A stretch of DNA of 64,000 nt from Metopolophium dirhodum (GCF_019925205.1 NC_083560.1:6262001-6326000); one strand, 5' to 3'. Positions 1 through 12,518 are shown, counted from the first letter of the stretch. Numbers and translations: made by a program. Notes: generated by a model not told the origin, from the sequence alone.

Positions 1-898
1 TTCAGTTTATTTTTTAGTCCCTATTAATTCCATATCTGAAAATGATTGGTTTATATTATAATCTTTGGGCTGAGGTAATACCAATAGAGCACGCATTTCT
101 CAATTTCTAGTCGTAGTGAATTTTTAATTTATTTTTAAAATATGTTTACAAAATATAACACTATATTATTATAGTGCTCAGTATAGTTAGTAGACAGTTG
201 GTTGTAATGTTGTCGCACTACAAATTACATATTTACTATTTACATCATGACTAAGGTCGAAGGTTAAAGAGACAAGAGGACTTGTAGCATTTGCATATTA
301 GCAAAGTTGCACAGTCACAAAAATAGCAGAGTATACGAAACAAATACATTTCATGTCTTTTTTGTTTTTAGGGCATATTTTACAGTTGTATAAGTACGCA
401 ATTTTATTCTTTTTGTGACATATTTAACTTAAATCAATTTTTTCCTCATCGACATTTTTATTTCAAACAGTACAGTCAAAATATTTGGATAAAAATTTAA
501 AAAATGTTTGTCGTATATAATATTATTGACTGTCCGCGGGCACAAGTTTTTCTTACAAGTGCTTGAAGATTGCCGATAAGCCAATAATATAGACCTAATT
601 TGCTGTATTTAATTTTATTAATAGTGTAGTAAGCCAGTTACTACTTAACAACACCATTGTAATATAATAGTAATTATACTATACTATAGATTAGCTATAC
701 TGTAATTCGGCATATATCGGATAATAGAAACGGAAATAAGGGTTCCTTCTGTTTATTAAATAATATTACATTTTAATGTCTTGTTTGAGAAACGGATATT
801 AGGAACTCATTGAACCATATAATTGCTCTGTATACCACAATGTTCAATATATAAAAATATGAAACAGTAGAATGATTATTTTGATTACAACACTGTAC
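1..898. other. AT-rich sequence, no gene seen
   Basis: No reading frame of useful length and no recognisable repeat end was found here. The base composition is strongly AT. It is the left flank of the LTR element that starts near 899. Confidence 0.5.
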
Positions 899-1350
899 GC
901 AACGATAGTCATTATAAAAAATATTAAAATTAAATTAAAAATGATTATATCAAATCGAATACACAGAATTATACTGGAAGTCATAAAATGCGTGGGCCGG
1001 AACGATGGTCACACACATCACATCCGTGAGTCGAGATACAGTAGCTATAGGCAAGGGGTACGGGGAACTTCATATATAAGGGAGCCCGAATCGGCCTGTT
1101 TTCAGACGTGTACTACCACCCATTAGTGCAAGCACCTTCACGCCACTCTGTACGAGCATATTTTGGACTTAGAAAAGTTATCAACAATATAATAAAATTC
1201 ACAATAAAACAACAATTGTCTTTTATTTATTATCAACCACGACTACAACATCAAACAAACTGTCTGCGATCCGCAACGATAATATCTCGGCAGCCACTTA
1301 TCTGCTATTAGAACTACGATAGTAGGTACCAAGCTGTCGAGAACATTACA
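899..1350 (+). repeat. 5' LTR of the short LTR element
   Basis: Matches 2182-2633 without a difference that I can see (offset 1283). It holds a TATA-like box at 1072-1079, a likely start site around tcagacgtg at 1102-1110, and aataaa signals at 1191 and 1203. The small reading frames inside the LTR are repeated in the other copy and are not believable genes. Confidence 0.8.
1072..1110 (+). promoter_or_regulatory. LTR core promoter (TATA box plus initiator)
   Basis: The TATA-like atatataa lies about 28 bp upstream of tcagacgtg. The same pair, TATA box then tcagacgtg at nearly the same spacing, occurs in the other LTR element at 39751-39788, which supports it as a functional core promoter. The duplicate copy in the 3' LTR is at about 2355-2393. 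Confidence 0.55.
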
Positions 1351-1351
1351 C

Positions 1352-1369
1352 TGGCGCAGTCGAAAAAGG
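1352..1369 (+). other. Primer-binding site, serine-tRNA type
   Basis: tggcgcagtcg begins two bases after the end of the 5' LTR, where reverse transcription would be primed. Only about the first 11 bases look like the known serine-tRNA site; the tRNA assignment is from memory of the 17.6/297 group. Confidence 0.5.
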
Positions 1370-1828
1370 AGGTTCAAGGAGTTTCAAGACGAGGCGAGCA
1401 GTCAAAGCGGCGGATTTAAAATTCCAAAGGCGAGTCTAGCAGTCAAGGCGGCTACATTCAACTTCGGAGATCCAGTACCGACGCAGCGGCTACACCACGT
1501 CAAGCAGCTCCACGGAGGTAACAGTTGAGGTCTGATCAACCAAGGCGACTCCGGAATCAACGAACAAATTCAAGACGGGCCAGCAGTCAATCAAGAAAAT
1601 GAACACAGCAGTGGCAACAACGTTGTTGTGAGTATATTAATTAAGTGAAGATAGATAATTAAAATTAAAATTGTATAGCTTGAAGTGCACGTCTCACGTT
1701 GATACATATATATCAGCGTTTATTTTATACTTGGTGGTGGTGTAAAATATTAGGGAAAAATATTCGAATAAAATTAAATGAAAAAAAAAAATAGGAAACA
1801 AGCTTGGGAAGAACTATATACGTATTTT

Positions 1829-2075
1829 ATGATAGACAGCTGTAGACTGATCTAGGATTTTTATGGTAAATAGACGGCAAGGACCGATCTAAGATTTTTT
1901 ATGATAGACAGCTGTAGACTGATCTAGGATTTTTATAGACGGCAAGGACCGATCTGAGATTTTTTATGGTAGGCAGCAGGGACTGACCTAAGAATTTTAT
2001 GATATTTTGTGATAGGCAGCGGAGACTGATCTAATAAATTAAAGTAGACGGCGATAGGCTGATCTAGGAAATTGA
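1829..2075 (+). repeat. Degenerate tandem repeats inside the LTR element
   Basis: A motif of the kind agacagctgtagactgatct followed by an aggattttta-like stretch recurs five or six times at roughly 40-60 bp spacing with substitutions and indels. No reading frame crosses it. It forms the internal body of the non-autonomous element. Confidence 0.6.
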
Positions 2076-2181
2076 TGCACGCGCGTAGCATTTTTGAATT
2101 ATATATGAGAATAATTGATTAAAGTGAAATATTGAATTTTGAATTGAAATATAATTGTTGAGAGAATTTAAGTGATATATA

Positions 2182-2633
2182 GCAACGATAGTCATTATAA
2201 AAAATATTAAAATTAAATTAAAAATGATTATATCAAATCGAATACACAGAATTATACTGGAAGTCATAAAATGCGTGGGCCGGAACGATGGTCACACACA
2301 TCACATCCGTGAGTCGAGATACAGTAGCTATAGGCAAGGGGTACGGGGAACTTCATATATAAGGGAGCCCGAATCGGCCTGTTTTCAGACGTGTACTACC
2401 ACCCATTAGTGCAAGCACCTTCACGCCACTCTGTACGAGCATATTTTGGACTTAGAAAAGTTATCAACAATATAATAAAATTCACAATAAAACAACAATT
2501 GTCTTTTATTTATTATCAACCACGACTACAACATCAAACAAACTGTCTGCGATCCGCAACGATAATATCTCGGCAGCCACTTATCTGCTATTAGAACTAC
2601 GATAGTAGGTACCAAGCTGTCGAGAACATTACA
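2182..2633 (+). repeat. 3' LTR of the short LTR element
   Basis: Second copy of the 452-bp repeat, with the same promoter-like and aataaa signals as the 5' LTR. The sequence after 2633 (atagatag...) differs from that after the 5' copy, as expected for flanking DNA. Confidence 0.8.
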
Positions 2634-2919
2634 ATAGATAGATAATCGTTAATGATCTAACGTCGTACACCTATGGCATCACCACCACAGTGGAGCCGTG
2701 TGCGCACCATACGGATTGCGGGCATTTATTCGAGTGGGATATAAAAAAAATTTTAAATGCATATTTTAAGTGCATATCAGTGGCGTGGTGAAGGGGGTCT
2801 AGAGTAGCGGCCTCTCCTCCAAATTTTGGGTGGGTGGGTATTGGGTAATGGGTATTCATTTTTAACATACATAACATGTATATAATATACTATAGGATTA
2901 ATGAAGTACTAATGTAAAA
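2634..2919. other. Intergenic sequence, no gene seen
   Basis: Short stretch between the LTR element and family-B repeat sequence. No coding signal or structured repeat was recognised. Confidence 0.4.
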
Positions 2920-3656
2920 AAAGGGGTGGCAAGTGGGTACCGCTCTGCTGTTCCTTTGATGTCAAATGGGTAATTTTGATGGATGATGTATTACATTTTA
3001 ATTCAATGATATAAAATCATTTTACACGAAAACTGAAACTGAACGAAGACGGTCTGCTTATATTATTATAAATATATTTTATAATATTGATATTAAAGAA
3101 ATGTTTACTATTTATATTGTCGACAACCTTTAATTTTTTACACTTTAAAAGTTGTATGTACCACGAATATTTTTAAATTACAAAAACGTTATTTTTCGTT
3201 CAGGTACATATCTAATTTTGTTCAAATTTGAACTTAAAATGTCTATAAAAATAACTGTGTGAATATATTTTAGATTCTGAGTGGAACGATTAATGTATTG
3301 ATTTTACAATGATGTGTGGTTTTTTTTAAATTTTTAAATTTTTAAATTTTTTTTTTTGTGTCTGTGTACACGATAAGTAGTCGAAATAATGATTGGATTT
3401 TCAACTTCAGTACCTTGTTCGATGGGAAAATGAATATCGTTGGTGCATTGGGAAGGTTAAAATTTCCAATAGTTTTCAAAAGCGCCAGGAAAAATAACAT
3501 AAAATTAAGGAAAAACGGGAATTTTAAGCAAAATCGGTTTTCCACAAAATTCTTATATAATGATATTATATCATTGAATTCAAATTTAACACCATCCGTT
3601 ACAGTGACCCACTTGTAACCTACTGTACAGAAGAGCGACATCCACTTACCCACCTT
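2920..3656. mobile_element. Family-B repeat, short copy with inverted ends
   Basis: The left end (about 2922-3030: ggtggcaagtggg, a ctctgctgt block, then caatgatataaaatcatt) is the degenerate inverted complement of the right end (about 3558-3655: atgatattatatcattgaa, gtgacccacttgtaac, gacatccacttaccc). The same ends recur at 5600-5705, 30705-30830 and 34395-34497. This defines a dispersed non-autonomous DNA transposon with inverted ends and no coding capacity in this copy. I recall this sequence type as very common in aphids, but the family name and superfamily are not established here. Confidence 0.6.
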
Positions 3657-6600
3657 TTTTTATTTAACTGGCAAAAATTAAAAAGAGTGATCTTAATAAT
3701 TCATACAATATATATATAAAATGAAAATTTACCCATAAACGTCCTTTACAGGAGAATCAGCGTTTGTGATCAAATGTGAATCGATATTTTTAGAGATTTG
3801 GGTTACAATATCAATTACTTATGATAAACTTATGGTATAATTTATCAATCTTTAACTACACAATGTTTCATTTTATACATTTTTAACTACAATATAATTT
3901 TGCAATTTTTCGTCATTTTTTTTTCATCACTTACATTTGAAAATGTCTTATTAATTTATAACTGAAAAATAATTTGCAAATTTTCGAGACTGATGAATTT
4001 CGTCGAAATTCCAACTTCAGACAGTCGTGAAAAATTATTGAGGACTTACGTTCAACTCTTTTTTAATATCACTGTAACCAACTTATGCAGAACAGTACCA
4101 ATTTCATTTTTAAGTTTATTGCCCTACCAAAAAAATTTTTAACGACAGCAATTAAAAAAAAAAAATTGCTTTTATAACTATCAATAGTTCAAAAAGAATC
4201 AAAATATTTTGCTAATATTTGGCTATACGGTTATTATTTCATTATAAATTGTTTTTGTTGAAAATTGACTTGCGTAAAAATAATTCTCATTTTAGATTCT
4301 GAGTGGACCGGGGAGCTGTAATGCAAATCGCGGTTCTCTCTCCGGTCCTCGATAATACAAAAAAAAAGACTGAGTGAAGCATAGATTTTCTTCAACAGTA
4401 TCTTTTCTCTTAGGAAAATAAATACTTTGGGGGTCTTAAATCTAAAAAATCCTAACAGTTTTTGAAAACGTAGGGGAAAAGAAAAGAAAAATTAAGAAAA
4501 AAACGGGAATATTTACGCAAAATCGATTTTGGTTTTTGGTGTAACTCTTAAACAATTGACTGCAGATACATTAACATTTCACTAGTTGTTTATACATTCA
4601 TTTTATATACACAATACAATTTTCAAAAATTTTATTTGTTTTGAACTGTTTACGGACATTTTCATTTTCCAATTTTTTTTCTATGAATATCAATGAAATT
4701 TTATTTGTTGGGTAAAAAAAAGCTTGAAAATCTAATACAAAGCTCTTAATATATTGTTACAGTGATATTTGTAAAATATTAAAAATCCAGTCACAATTTT
4801 TTTTCATAAGCATTTTAAGTTCAAATTTTGAATTAAAAATTCCTAAAAATTTTTCTTTTTAAGTCTAAGTTTTCAAACGTAATACAAGACTCCATATAAG
4901 GCTATCTACCTTTATAAAAAATGTCAATAAGAAAGTCAAATTAAATTTTTATGAGCGTTTGAAGTTCAAATTTTTACAACATTGGATATTCACTTGACTT
5001 GTCATGTAGTGATGTTCTTATTTTGTTGTAATTCAAAAACAAATAACCGTAGATTCTTGAAATTTATATCATACATTTATTTTATCAATTCATATAGGTA
5101 CTTGATAAAACTTTCAATTTTTTTTTTCAATAATTTTTAACAAAATTTTATTTTTGAAGTCAAAATTCGTCAAAGCTTACTACAAAGCTCCTGATATATT
5201 GCTTAAATAGCAGTGTTAAAATATATAAGCACAGTTTTTTTTGTAAGCATTTAAAGTTCGATTTTTGACAACATTTATAAAATTTAAAATTTAAAAATGA
5301 TTTTGTAGTTAAAATTTATAAAATGTTGAACTTTTATAGTTAAGGGTTTAAATCTTACAACAAGGTTCCACGTTAGTAGGTTATTCTATAACCAAAAAAT
5401 CTCAAAAATACAAAATGTTTAAATTTGGAGGAAATTACATATTATAAATAACCAATAATAACGATTTTAGTTATTTTGTTGTAATTTTATAATATTAATT
5501 AAACTTACTGGCTACCGTTTTAATAATAAGTAATATCAATATAAATATAATAAAAAATATCCACACTGACAAATCATCAACGCTCAGAATCGTTTTTCGT
5601 AGACAATGATATTATATCATTTAATTCAAATTTAATACCATCCATTATACAGTGACCCACTTGTAACCTATTGTACGGCAGAGCGACATCCACTTTCCCA
5701 CCTTTTTTTCTTATTTTTTTAGTTTTTACCTCGCTTTTGAAAATAACTTAAATTTTTTATTTCTATCCCCCCCTCTTTAAAAAAAAAATATACCAACTAG
5801 ATTCACTTTCCTCTCAGCAAAAAGATGCTGAAGTAGAAAATCGGACACCAACATTGTTTTGCTACGCTCAGAATCTTAAAAAATAACTTAAATAATAAAA
5901 TAATAAACTATAGAAGCTATAATATAATATATGTTATTAACTTCAATCGTTTTAAGAATGTTATTGTACATATACATAAATGTTAAGTAAATAATTAACA
6001 TAATTTAATTTGACGTAATTTTTTTGTATGTTTCATAAAATATTGGGTTGGTAGGTGGGTAGAATAAAATCTTTGCTCCTTGTGTGAATATAGCTCGTCA
6101 CGCTACTGATATCATTGTATAAGAAAAACGATTCGCGCATATGATATTACGGCATTGGTAAAGCGTGTGCGATCTACCGGACATTTTTTAAGGTTTAGTG
6201 TGTGATCTACTGAGAAAACAGTAAATAAATATGTAATATTATGTAATAAAAATGTAATTCAATTAAAAATTAACTATATCTAATACATTAAAGTTTTTTG
6301 TGTCCATACAAAACAAATGATACAATTAGTATTACCAATGCCGATATTACTAAGTATATTTGATGATATTATTGTCAATAAAGTAATTTATATAATATAA
6401 CCTATTTACGTGGAACCTTGTTTTAAATTTTCAATCCTTTGATATAAAAGTTGACAATTTTAAATATTTTTGACTACAAAATAATTATTCAATTTAAAAT
6501 TTGATAAATTTTGTCAATATTCCAATTTTAAATGCTTATAAAAAAAAATTGTGCATATGAATTTTTAATATTTTTCAACTGCTATTGTAAAAATATATCA

Positions 6601-7383
6601 GGAGCCTTGTATTACATTTTCACGCATTTTTACACAACCAATACAATTTTATTGACAATTATAGAAAAAAAATATTTTTAAAATTTTATGGTGTATAGAA
6701 AATAAAAGTATAAACATTCAATGACATTTTCATGTATTTACAGTTACTCGTTTTTAAATTACAACAAAAATATCCAATCTAGTAAAAATATGAGCTTCAA
6801 ACGCTTTTAAAAATGTAATTTGATTTGCTTGTCGACATTTTTTTTTTTTGATAAAGGTAGACAAACTTATGAGGAATCTTGTATAAGATTTTCAATTCTT
6901 AGATTTAAATAAAACATTTTTATGAATTTCTTACTTAAAACAATTTACACTTTTTGTGAATTTTACGTTTTTGGACAATATTAGAACTTAAAATGCTTAT
7001 ATTAAATGTTGACTGAATTTTTCAATAATTTTTATTTGTCTTTGAAACAATATATTAGAAACCTTATATTGAATTTTCAAGCTTTTTAACCCGTAAACAA
7101 CTCAAAATAAGTCAAAATAATTTCAAAATGTTATGATATATAGAAAAAGCTTATATATACATTCAGTAAGCATTTCATGTATCTACAGTCATTTCTTTTA
7201 GAGTTACACCAAAAACCAAAATCGATTTTACGTAAAAATACCCGTTTTTCCTTAATTTTTATTTTATTTTTCACGGCGCTTTTGAAAACTACTGGAAATC
7301 TAACTTTTGACCCCCCTAAGGGGGGGGGGGGGTTAGGGGGGCTTAGGCCTATCGAATTAGTATTTAGCCCTCCTAAAAGGTTT
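3657..7383. repeat. Mosaic of family-B repeat fragments
   Basis: This AT-rich stretch is a patchwork of family-B internal pieces: repeated phrases such as aaaatttcaagctttt, agcatttaaagttc and acgcaaaatcgattt appear many times. There is a right-end copy at 5600-5705 and a left-end-like piece near 6050-6135. The part 6633-6895 is matched again at 24623-24807 joined to 32717-32810. No gene was recognised; small reading frames here are chance. Confidence 0.5.
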
Positions 7384-8585
7384 TACTTTTCAGCCCCTCC
7401 TTATAGGCTAGTAGTTAAAACCCAAATACTTACAAAGAAAAAAAAATTGTTTAAAATAATTAATAGGTAATGATTATTATATTATAATAATATAAAATAT
7501 AATATAATATACGTGGATGTACCAAGTTGTGTATAGCATATCTGCTTATTGCATATTAGCTTCAAGCTTATATAACGCCCTTATGGGCTATGGCCCATCA
7601 TAATATTATATATTATTTTATTATATTTAAATAGGTACCCTTATTGACGTACCTACCTATTCTTATAATATATAGTTATATTAGTTGCATCGTACTGTGT
7701 GATCAAAAGTAAAAATTCTCAGTAGTTTTCGAAAGCACCGGGAAAAACTAACATAAATTAAGGAAAAACGGTAATTTTTACGCAAAATCGATAATGGCTG
7801 TAGAATGAAGTACATTAAATTTTCACTGATTGTTTATACCTTAGCATTGTATTAGCATTTTCCTTACACGATACAATTTTCAAAATGTTTAACTTGTTTT
7901 GACCTGTTTACGGACATTTTTAGTTTTCAATTTTTTCTATAAATATCAATAAAATGTTGTTAGTTAAAAACATAATACAAGGCTCCTATTATATTATTAC
8001 AATAGCAGTTGAAAAATATTAAAAATACATAAATCACAACTTTCTTTTTTATAAGCATTTAAAGTTTGTATTTTGACACAATATGTAAAAATGACGAACA
8101 TGTGAAAATTATTTTAAGTTATAAATTCGTAAAAATTGTTCTTTTTAAATCTAAGATTTGAAAATTTAATACGAGATTGCTCATAAGTTTGTCTTACTTT
8201 ATCAAAAAAAAATGTCTACATGAAAGTCAAATTAAATTGTTGTGAGTGTTTGAATAGATACTTGATTTTAGCAAAATTTTTGTGATTATTAAATTTCAGT
8301 GACGCTGATCAGGGGTGTGTGGGGGGCTTTGCGCCCCCCATGGTCTACTTTATACTTTGGTTTTCTAAGACTCTAGCCCATGTATTTCTTCAATCCTAGT
8401 TACGCCCATGCCCCCCCCCCCCCCAATGTACCAACTAGATTCACTTTCTTATCAAAAAATATATTGTTGAAGAAAATCTAAGCACTTTGCACCTGTCCTA
8501 AAAGGTGATGACGTACACCAAAAAAAAACACACACATCATTGTAAAATAAAAACATTCATTGCTCTTTTTTTTTATTCTGTATAC
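7384..8585 (+). repeat. 1.2-kb direct repeat of family B, left copy
   Basis: Nearly identical to 32817-34058 in the same orientation, including the sentences tataacgcccttatgggcta and cgctgat..ggggtgtgtgg and the G/C runs. It stops at the left end of the Polinton at 8589, while the other copy continues past the equivalent point without it. Confidence 0.75.
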
Positions 8586-8588
8586 TGT

Positions 8589-9130
8589 AGTAGTATGAAA
8601 TAGCCGGTTCTGGATGCCCGCCGCTTCAACCCCTCCCGCCCTCGTCACCATGCTCCCTTCACCCACCCCCCACTCCACAAGCCAATACTGCGCTTCCCAC
8701 CCCACTCCCCCCGCCTGCACTGCGCCTCCCTACGCTTCCCTACGTCATCATGCGCTTCCCTGAGCTTTTCTCTCCTCTCCACTCCCCCCGTCATCTCCTA
8801 CGTCATCCTGCGTCACACCGACAATCCCCTCCCCCTTCCCCACCAGAACTACGTCATCATACTTCTTTCATGCTTCTTTCCCCTCCCCACTCCCCCACCT
8901 GCACTACGTCATTCCACCAATCCCCTCCCCCTCCCCACCGGAACTACGTCGTCCCGCGCCTCCCACGTCATCACGGGCTTCGCTGAGCGCCTAATATATA
9001 TATACATACTACAGTACATACTCTATGCATACTATAGTATATACCTATATATATATATACTAATGTATATACTCTATACATACTATAGTATATACTCTAT
9101 ACATACTATAGTATATACCTATATAATATA
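8589..9130 (+). repeat. Polinton left terminal inverted repeat
   Basis: The outer 405 bp (8589-8993) are C-rich on this strand with scattered acgtcat motifs, then an AT palindromic minisatellite begins. It pairs with the reverse complement of 24100-24622. Compared with the right arm it lacks about 35 bp that include telomere-like ttagg repeats. The inner boundary is approximate because both arms run into the same minisatellite. Confidence 0.8.
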
Positions 9131-9175
9131 CTAAAGTATATAAGCTATACCTATATATAGTAGTACCATTTATAT
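8994..9175. repeat. AT palindromic minisatellite, short arm
   Basis: Several degenerate copies of a unit containing actatagtatatacctatat. The same unit is expanded to about 1 kb at the other end of the Polinton (23143-24187). Confidence 0.7.
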
Positions 9176-9483
9176 ATACATACTTAGCTGTTTCTCCCTT
9201 CCTCCCTCTTTCACGCCTACACATACTCCTCGTATATATATGTATATATGCTATTATGAAAGCATCACCCCTATCCATTTATTTCGCGGAACATTCACGC
9301 TTACCGCGGACGATCTATTAACTAAGATAATTATTAATTCACATGCACAACTGCCGAAGTACAATATAATATTATAATATGATAATCACGGATCATTCCC
9401 GGTGCAGCTGTTCGACGTCCACCAAAGTGTGTTTTGATATTGTTTTTCAAAGTTAAATTTTATTTTATATATTTTATATAATA

Positions 9484-9514
<31 letters not shown>
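9176..9514. other. Polinton leader region without a gene
   Basis: No reading frame is supported. It ends with a run of aat triplets (about 9481-9514) that passes directly into the ATG of the next gene, so the start codon is the last, altered unit of the microsatellite. Confidence 0.4.
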
Positions 9515-9518
<4 letters not shown>

Positions 9519-10162
9519 CGGAACGTGACGTGCAACTGCGACTGGATGGGGATATGTCGCTTGTCGATTTAATCGATACCACTAATTTCGTCATAGACTT
9601 TATCGGCCGCAAGTCTATCAGCATCGGGCTCGACCCGTATAAAGATTTCAACGTATCTATTCAGATAATCACACCATCGCGGTTCGTATATTGTATAACA
9701 GCCGATTTTTTACGACGCATTTACTCGTTGATGGGGCATATTCTATCGATTATAACCGATCCGCCGATTAAAAGCCGCGGGATACTGTTACTCAGAGACG
9801 AGACGATTTCACTGTCTAAAATTAGTTATCGCGACGATAATATGCTGGTAGTCGAATCCCACCACCAGCAAGGACGCCGTGTATTGTTGAGCAGACGAAA
9901 TCTATTAAAGCTCCAAGACATGCAATGGATTATCAACGAGATTATCGCCCAAAAATCCGACATTGTACGTCACATGGTGATGGGACAAACTGATCTTATG
10001 GCTACATATTTATACGCAAATGTACCCGCGGAAAAATCCTCGTCCGTTGAAGAAATTACAGCGATCATCTACAATATCCACAGCGATCTATCGATAATGA
10101 ATATCGTCCCGAAAATTCAATACAGTTTCACGAACCAGATCAAATTGTTTGCACACAAATAA
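9515..10162 (+). CDS. Polinton accessory protein of unknown function, 215 aa
   Basis: This is the first gene inside the left TIR and the only mid-sized Polinton frame here that is open from ATG to stop. The GC content and codon use are clearly higher than in the surrounding AT-rich DNA, which supports real coding. The protein is soluble-looking, mixed alpha/beta, with no signal peptide or membrane segment. The N-terminal 30 residues contain a hydrophobic acidic patch (SLVDLIDTTNFVIDFIG), and a basic stretch (QGRRVLLSRRNLL) sits near residue 120. I recall similar proteins beside the polymerase in other arthropod Polintons, but know no function. Start chosen at the first ATG after the aat run. 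It could be a regulatory or DNA-binding protein; that is only a guess. Confidence 0.6.
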
Positions 10163-10186
10163 CTCGCCGAGTGTTGGCACAAGAAA

Positions 10187-10282
10187 ATGCGTGAAAACGG
10201 TACAGACTATCCGATCAACGACGATGATACCGCCGCCGCCGCAGCCACCTCCGCTGACGTCATCGAATGGGTAATATATTAA
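10187..10282 (+). CDS. Possible 31-aa ORF or remnant between Polinton genes
   Basis: A tiny frame with an acidic patch and an alanine run encoded by gccgcc repeats. It lies between the 215-aa gene and the polymerase remnant in DNA with coding-like GC content. It may be a leftover of a larger gene, for example the lost polymerase N-terminus, rather than a gene of its own. Confidence 0.15.
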   Translation: MRENGTDYPINDDDTAAAAATSADVIEWVIY

Positions 10283-10904
10283 CAACTCGTTCTGCGTCAG
10301 ATTTATAGACACGTGATGATTCATGGCGTCGAGCTTGGCGCACTTGGCGGAGAACCTCACCTCCGCAAACTTTGATAAGTTTTGCGAAGTCTCGAAAGTG
10401 TTCGCCCCGTCGGAGATGCGACTGGTCACGCGGAAAGGCGTTTATCCGTACGAATATACAGATTCGTGGGATAAATTACGCGCTATGTCGCTGCCGGATA
10501 AGTTCCAATTCTACAGCGCGTTGACTGAGACGCACGTGGGCGACGAGGATTACAATCATGCGACCAGGGTTTGGAATCATTTCGGCTGCACCTCGCTCGG
10601 CGCTTATAGCGATTTGTACCTTAAAGTCGACGTGCTGTTAAGCGCCGACGTCTTCGAGAATTTCAGGGATATATGCATGACCACATATCACCTGGACCCC
10701 GCGCATTACTACACGTCACCCGGATTCAGTTTCGACTGTATGCTGAAGCTTACGAAAGTTCGACTTGAACTTTTGGACGATTTTGAGAAAATCCTATTTT
10801 TAGAGTCTGGTACGAGCGTGGCGCTTGCTAGGCGCCACGCGCGCGCAAACAATCCACACACCCCCGGATACAATGTCGATGAACCTAACACGTCCCTCAT
10901 ATAC

Positions 10905-11607
10905 TGTCGTATATTGCAGACAGTCGTCAAAATAATATTATTTAATATATATGTAATATAGGTGGGAATATTTCAAATTGTAAATTATTGACATAGGTCA
11001 GGCCAGCGAAGCAATATGTGCTGAGGCGACAGTAATATTTTCTATATAACACCGCCGTACGCGCAGGCACGGCCCCCCGGTTGTCGCTGATGCATTATCA
11101 CACACGCTGAGTGATTCGGCGAGGACGTAGGTACGACGTGCGTGTGAAACGCCGATCGTAGTACGGGCTTGGCGATCTGAATTTGCTAAGTGTTTTATTT
11201 ATGTATGTTTTAATACAATAAAAGTGTTTCCAACCTGAAAACCCGAGTTAAACATTATTTTAGTCATTCTTACGTTCTTACCTTTTATAGAAACAGCGCC
11301 GGGATATACGTACTATGTGTCAATGAAGTTTTATTAAACTGAATAGTGCCAAGGTATATGTAATCTTTGAGTCATTTCAACTAGATAGGAACGAACTAAG
11401 AATTGACAAGCGCCTACCATCGTACCTCAACGAGTTAACAGTGCCATTCTAATTAACTTTAGAGAGTGTCATTAACTAGAGAATACGAGGGTAAGGCGAT
11501 AGTTGGTTTACCGCGTATTGTCTAATACGGGTGATACCACAATACCTAGATGGTGATTATCAAATATAAATTATATATGCGTGTATAATCCATGTATTCT
11601 CCTTATA
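10905..11607. other. 703-bp interruption in the polymerase gene (large intron or solo LTR-like insertion)
   Basis: The polymerase frame breaks after SLIY at 10904 and resumes with YLANNLYG at 11608. The intervening DNA has coding-free composition, a TATA-like tctatataac near 11041, aataaa near 11217, and phrases typical of an LTR. I found no certain terminal repeats or target duplication. A GT...AG pair can be drawn (gt near 10906, ctag at 11613), so a long intron is the alternative. Confidence 0.4.
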
Positions 11608-11939
11608 TATCTAGCAAACAATTTGTACGGGTACGCCATGTGCAAATATATGCCGATTAGCGATTTTGCATGGTACCCGGGAAACCCGGAAGTCGCGCTG
11701 GCCCAGCTACAGTTTATGAGTGAGACAGATGACGTGGGTAGAATTTACGAAGTCGACATTTCGTATCCACAATATCTACACGAGCCCCACAACGATATGC
11801 CGTTTTTGCCCCACGCCAGCATACCACACGGGTCCACCATCCGAAAGTTGATGGTTACGTTTTTCTGTGTAAAGAACGCTACGTGGTTCATTATGTGAAT
11901 TTAAAACAGGCCATGGCCCACGGTGTCGTAGTTGAAAAA

Positions 11940-11999
11940 GTGATTATTAATATTATTATTTTATGTATACAGATCTTATAACTTTTTCGTACATTTCAG
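11940..11999 (+). other. Inferred 60-nt intron in the polymerase gene
   Basis: Begins gtgatt and ends ttcag. Removing it joins VVVEK directly to AHRVLEF in frame, as the family requires. The intron is AT-rich next to GC-richer coding DNA. Confidence 0.65.
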
Positions 12000-12131
12000 G
12001 CGCACAGAGTATTGGAGTTCCGTCAATCCCCATGGCTGGCCCCGTACATAAATCTCAATACTGAATTACGCAGACAGGCGAAAAACAAATTCGAAGAAAA
12101 GTTTTTAAAAATTTAAACAATTCGGTATTCG

Positions 12132-12236
12132 GTATGTAATTTTTTTATAAATTTACTTCAAAATTTTTTTTTTATATTTTTTTCTGAGCTTTAAACCGCT
12201 TAAGCCTTACATAATGTGTGTACTGTATGTATGCAG
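12132..12236 (+). other. Inferred 105-nt intron splitting the NSVFG-K motif
   Basis: Begins gtatgt and ends tgcag. The exon ends one base into the glycine codon of NSVFG and resumes with the rest of that codon plus KTIEN, so the conserved motif is restored exactly by splicing. The intron is T-rich with a pyrimidine tract. Confidence 0.75.
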
Positions 12237-12518
12237 GGAAAACTATTGAAAACATACGCTTTAGATTCGATTTGGAGCTTGTATCGTGTCCGGTCAGAAT
12301 GCGAAAGCTCATAAATCGTCCGACATTCAAATACTGCACGACTTATAACGAAAATCTCTCGGTGGTCACTCAACACAGTAAAGAAGTGGATTTCTGCAAG
12401 CCTATCTACATAGGATTTTCCGTACTAGAACTAAGTAAAGTTTTAATGTACGGATTTCATTATGACGTCATGAAACGTCATTACGACGAAAAGATCGAGT
12501 TGCTATATACCGATACTG

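Larger units (their letters stand above)
899..2633 (+). mobile_element. Short non-autonomous gypsy-type LTR retrotransposon
   Basis: A 452-bp direct repeat (899-1350 and 2182-2633) brackets about 830 bp of non-coding sequence. Directly after the left repeat comes tggcgcagtcg, which resembles the serine-tRNA primer-binding site of gypsy-group elements such as 17.6 and 297 (known from the family). No gag, pol or env can be read, so the element must depend on enzymes from elsewhere, like a TRIM or a deletion derivative. The two repeats look identical by eye, implying recent insertion. I could not find a clean target-site duplication or a strong polypurine tract, so the exact left end is uncertain by a few bases. 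Confidence 0.75.

Noticed and set aside
1108..1311. 67-aa frame, repeated at 2391-2594
   Set aside because: Lies within the LTR transcribed region and is duplicated only because the LTR is; no resemblance to a known protein.
3342..3653. 103-aa and 86-aa frames on opposite strands
   Set aside because: They lie in a non-coding dispersed repeat; similar pieces elsewhere in the window are full of stops.
8478..8986. Proline/serine-rich or glycine-rich frames at the left Polinton end
   Set aside because: They are translations of the C-rich terminal inverted repeat; the equivalent frames in the right arm differ by frameshifts.
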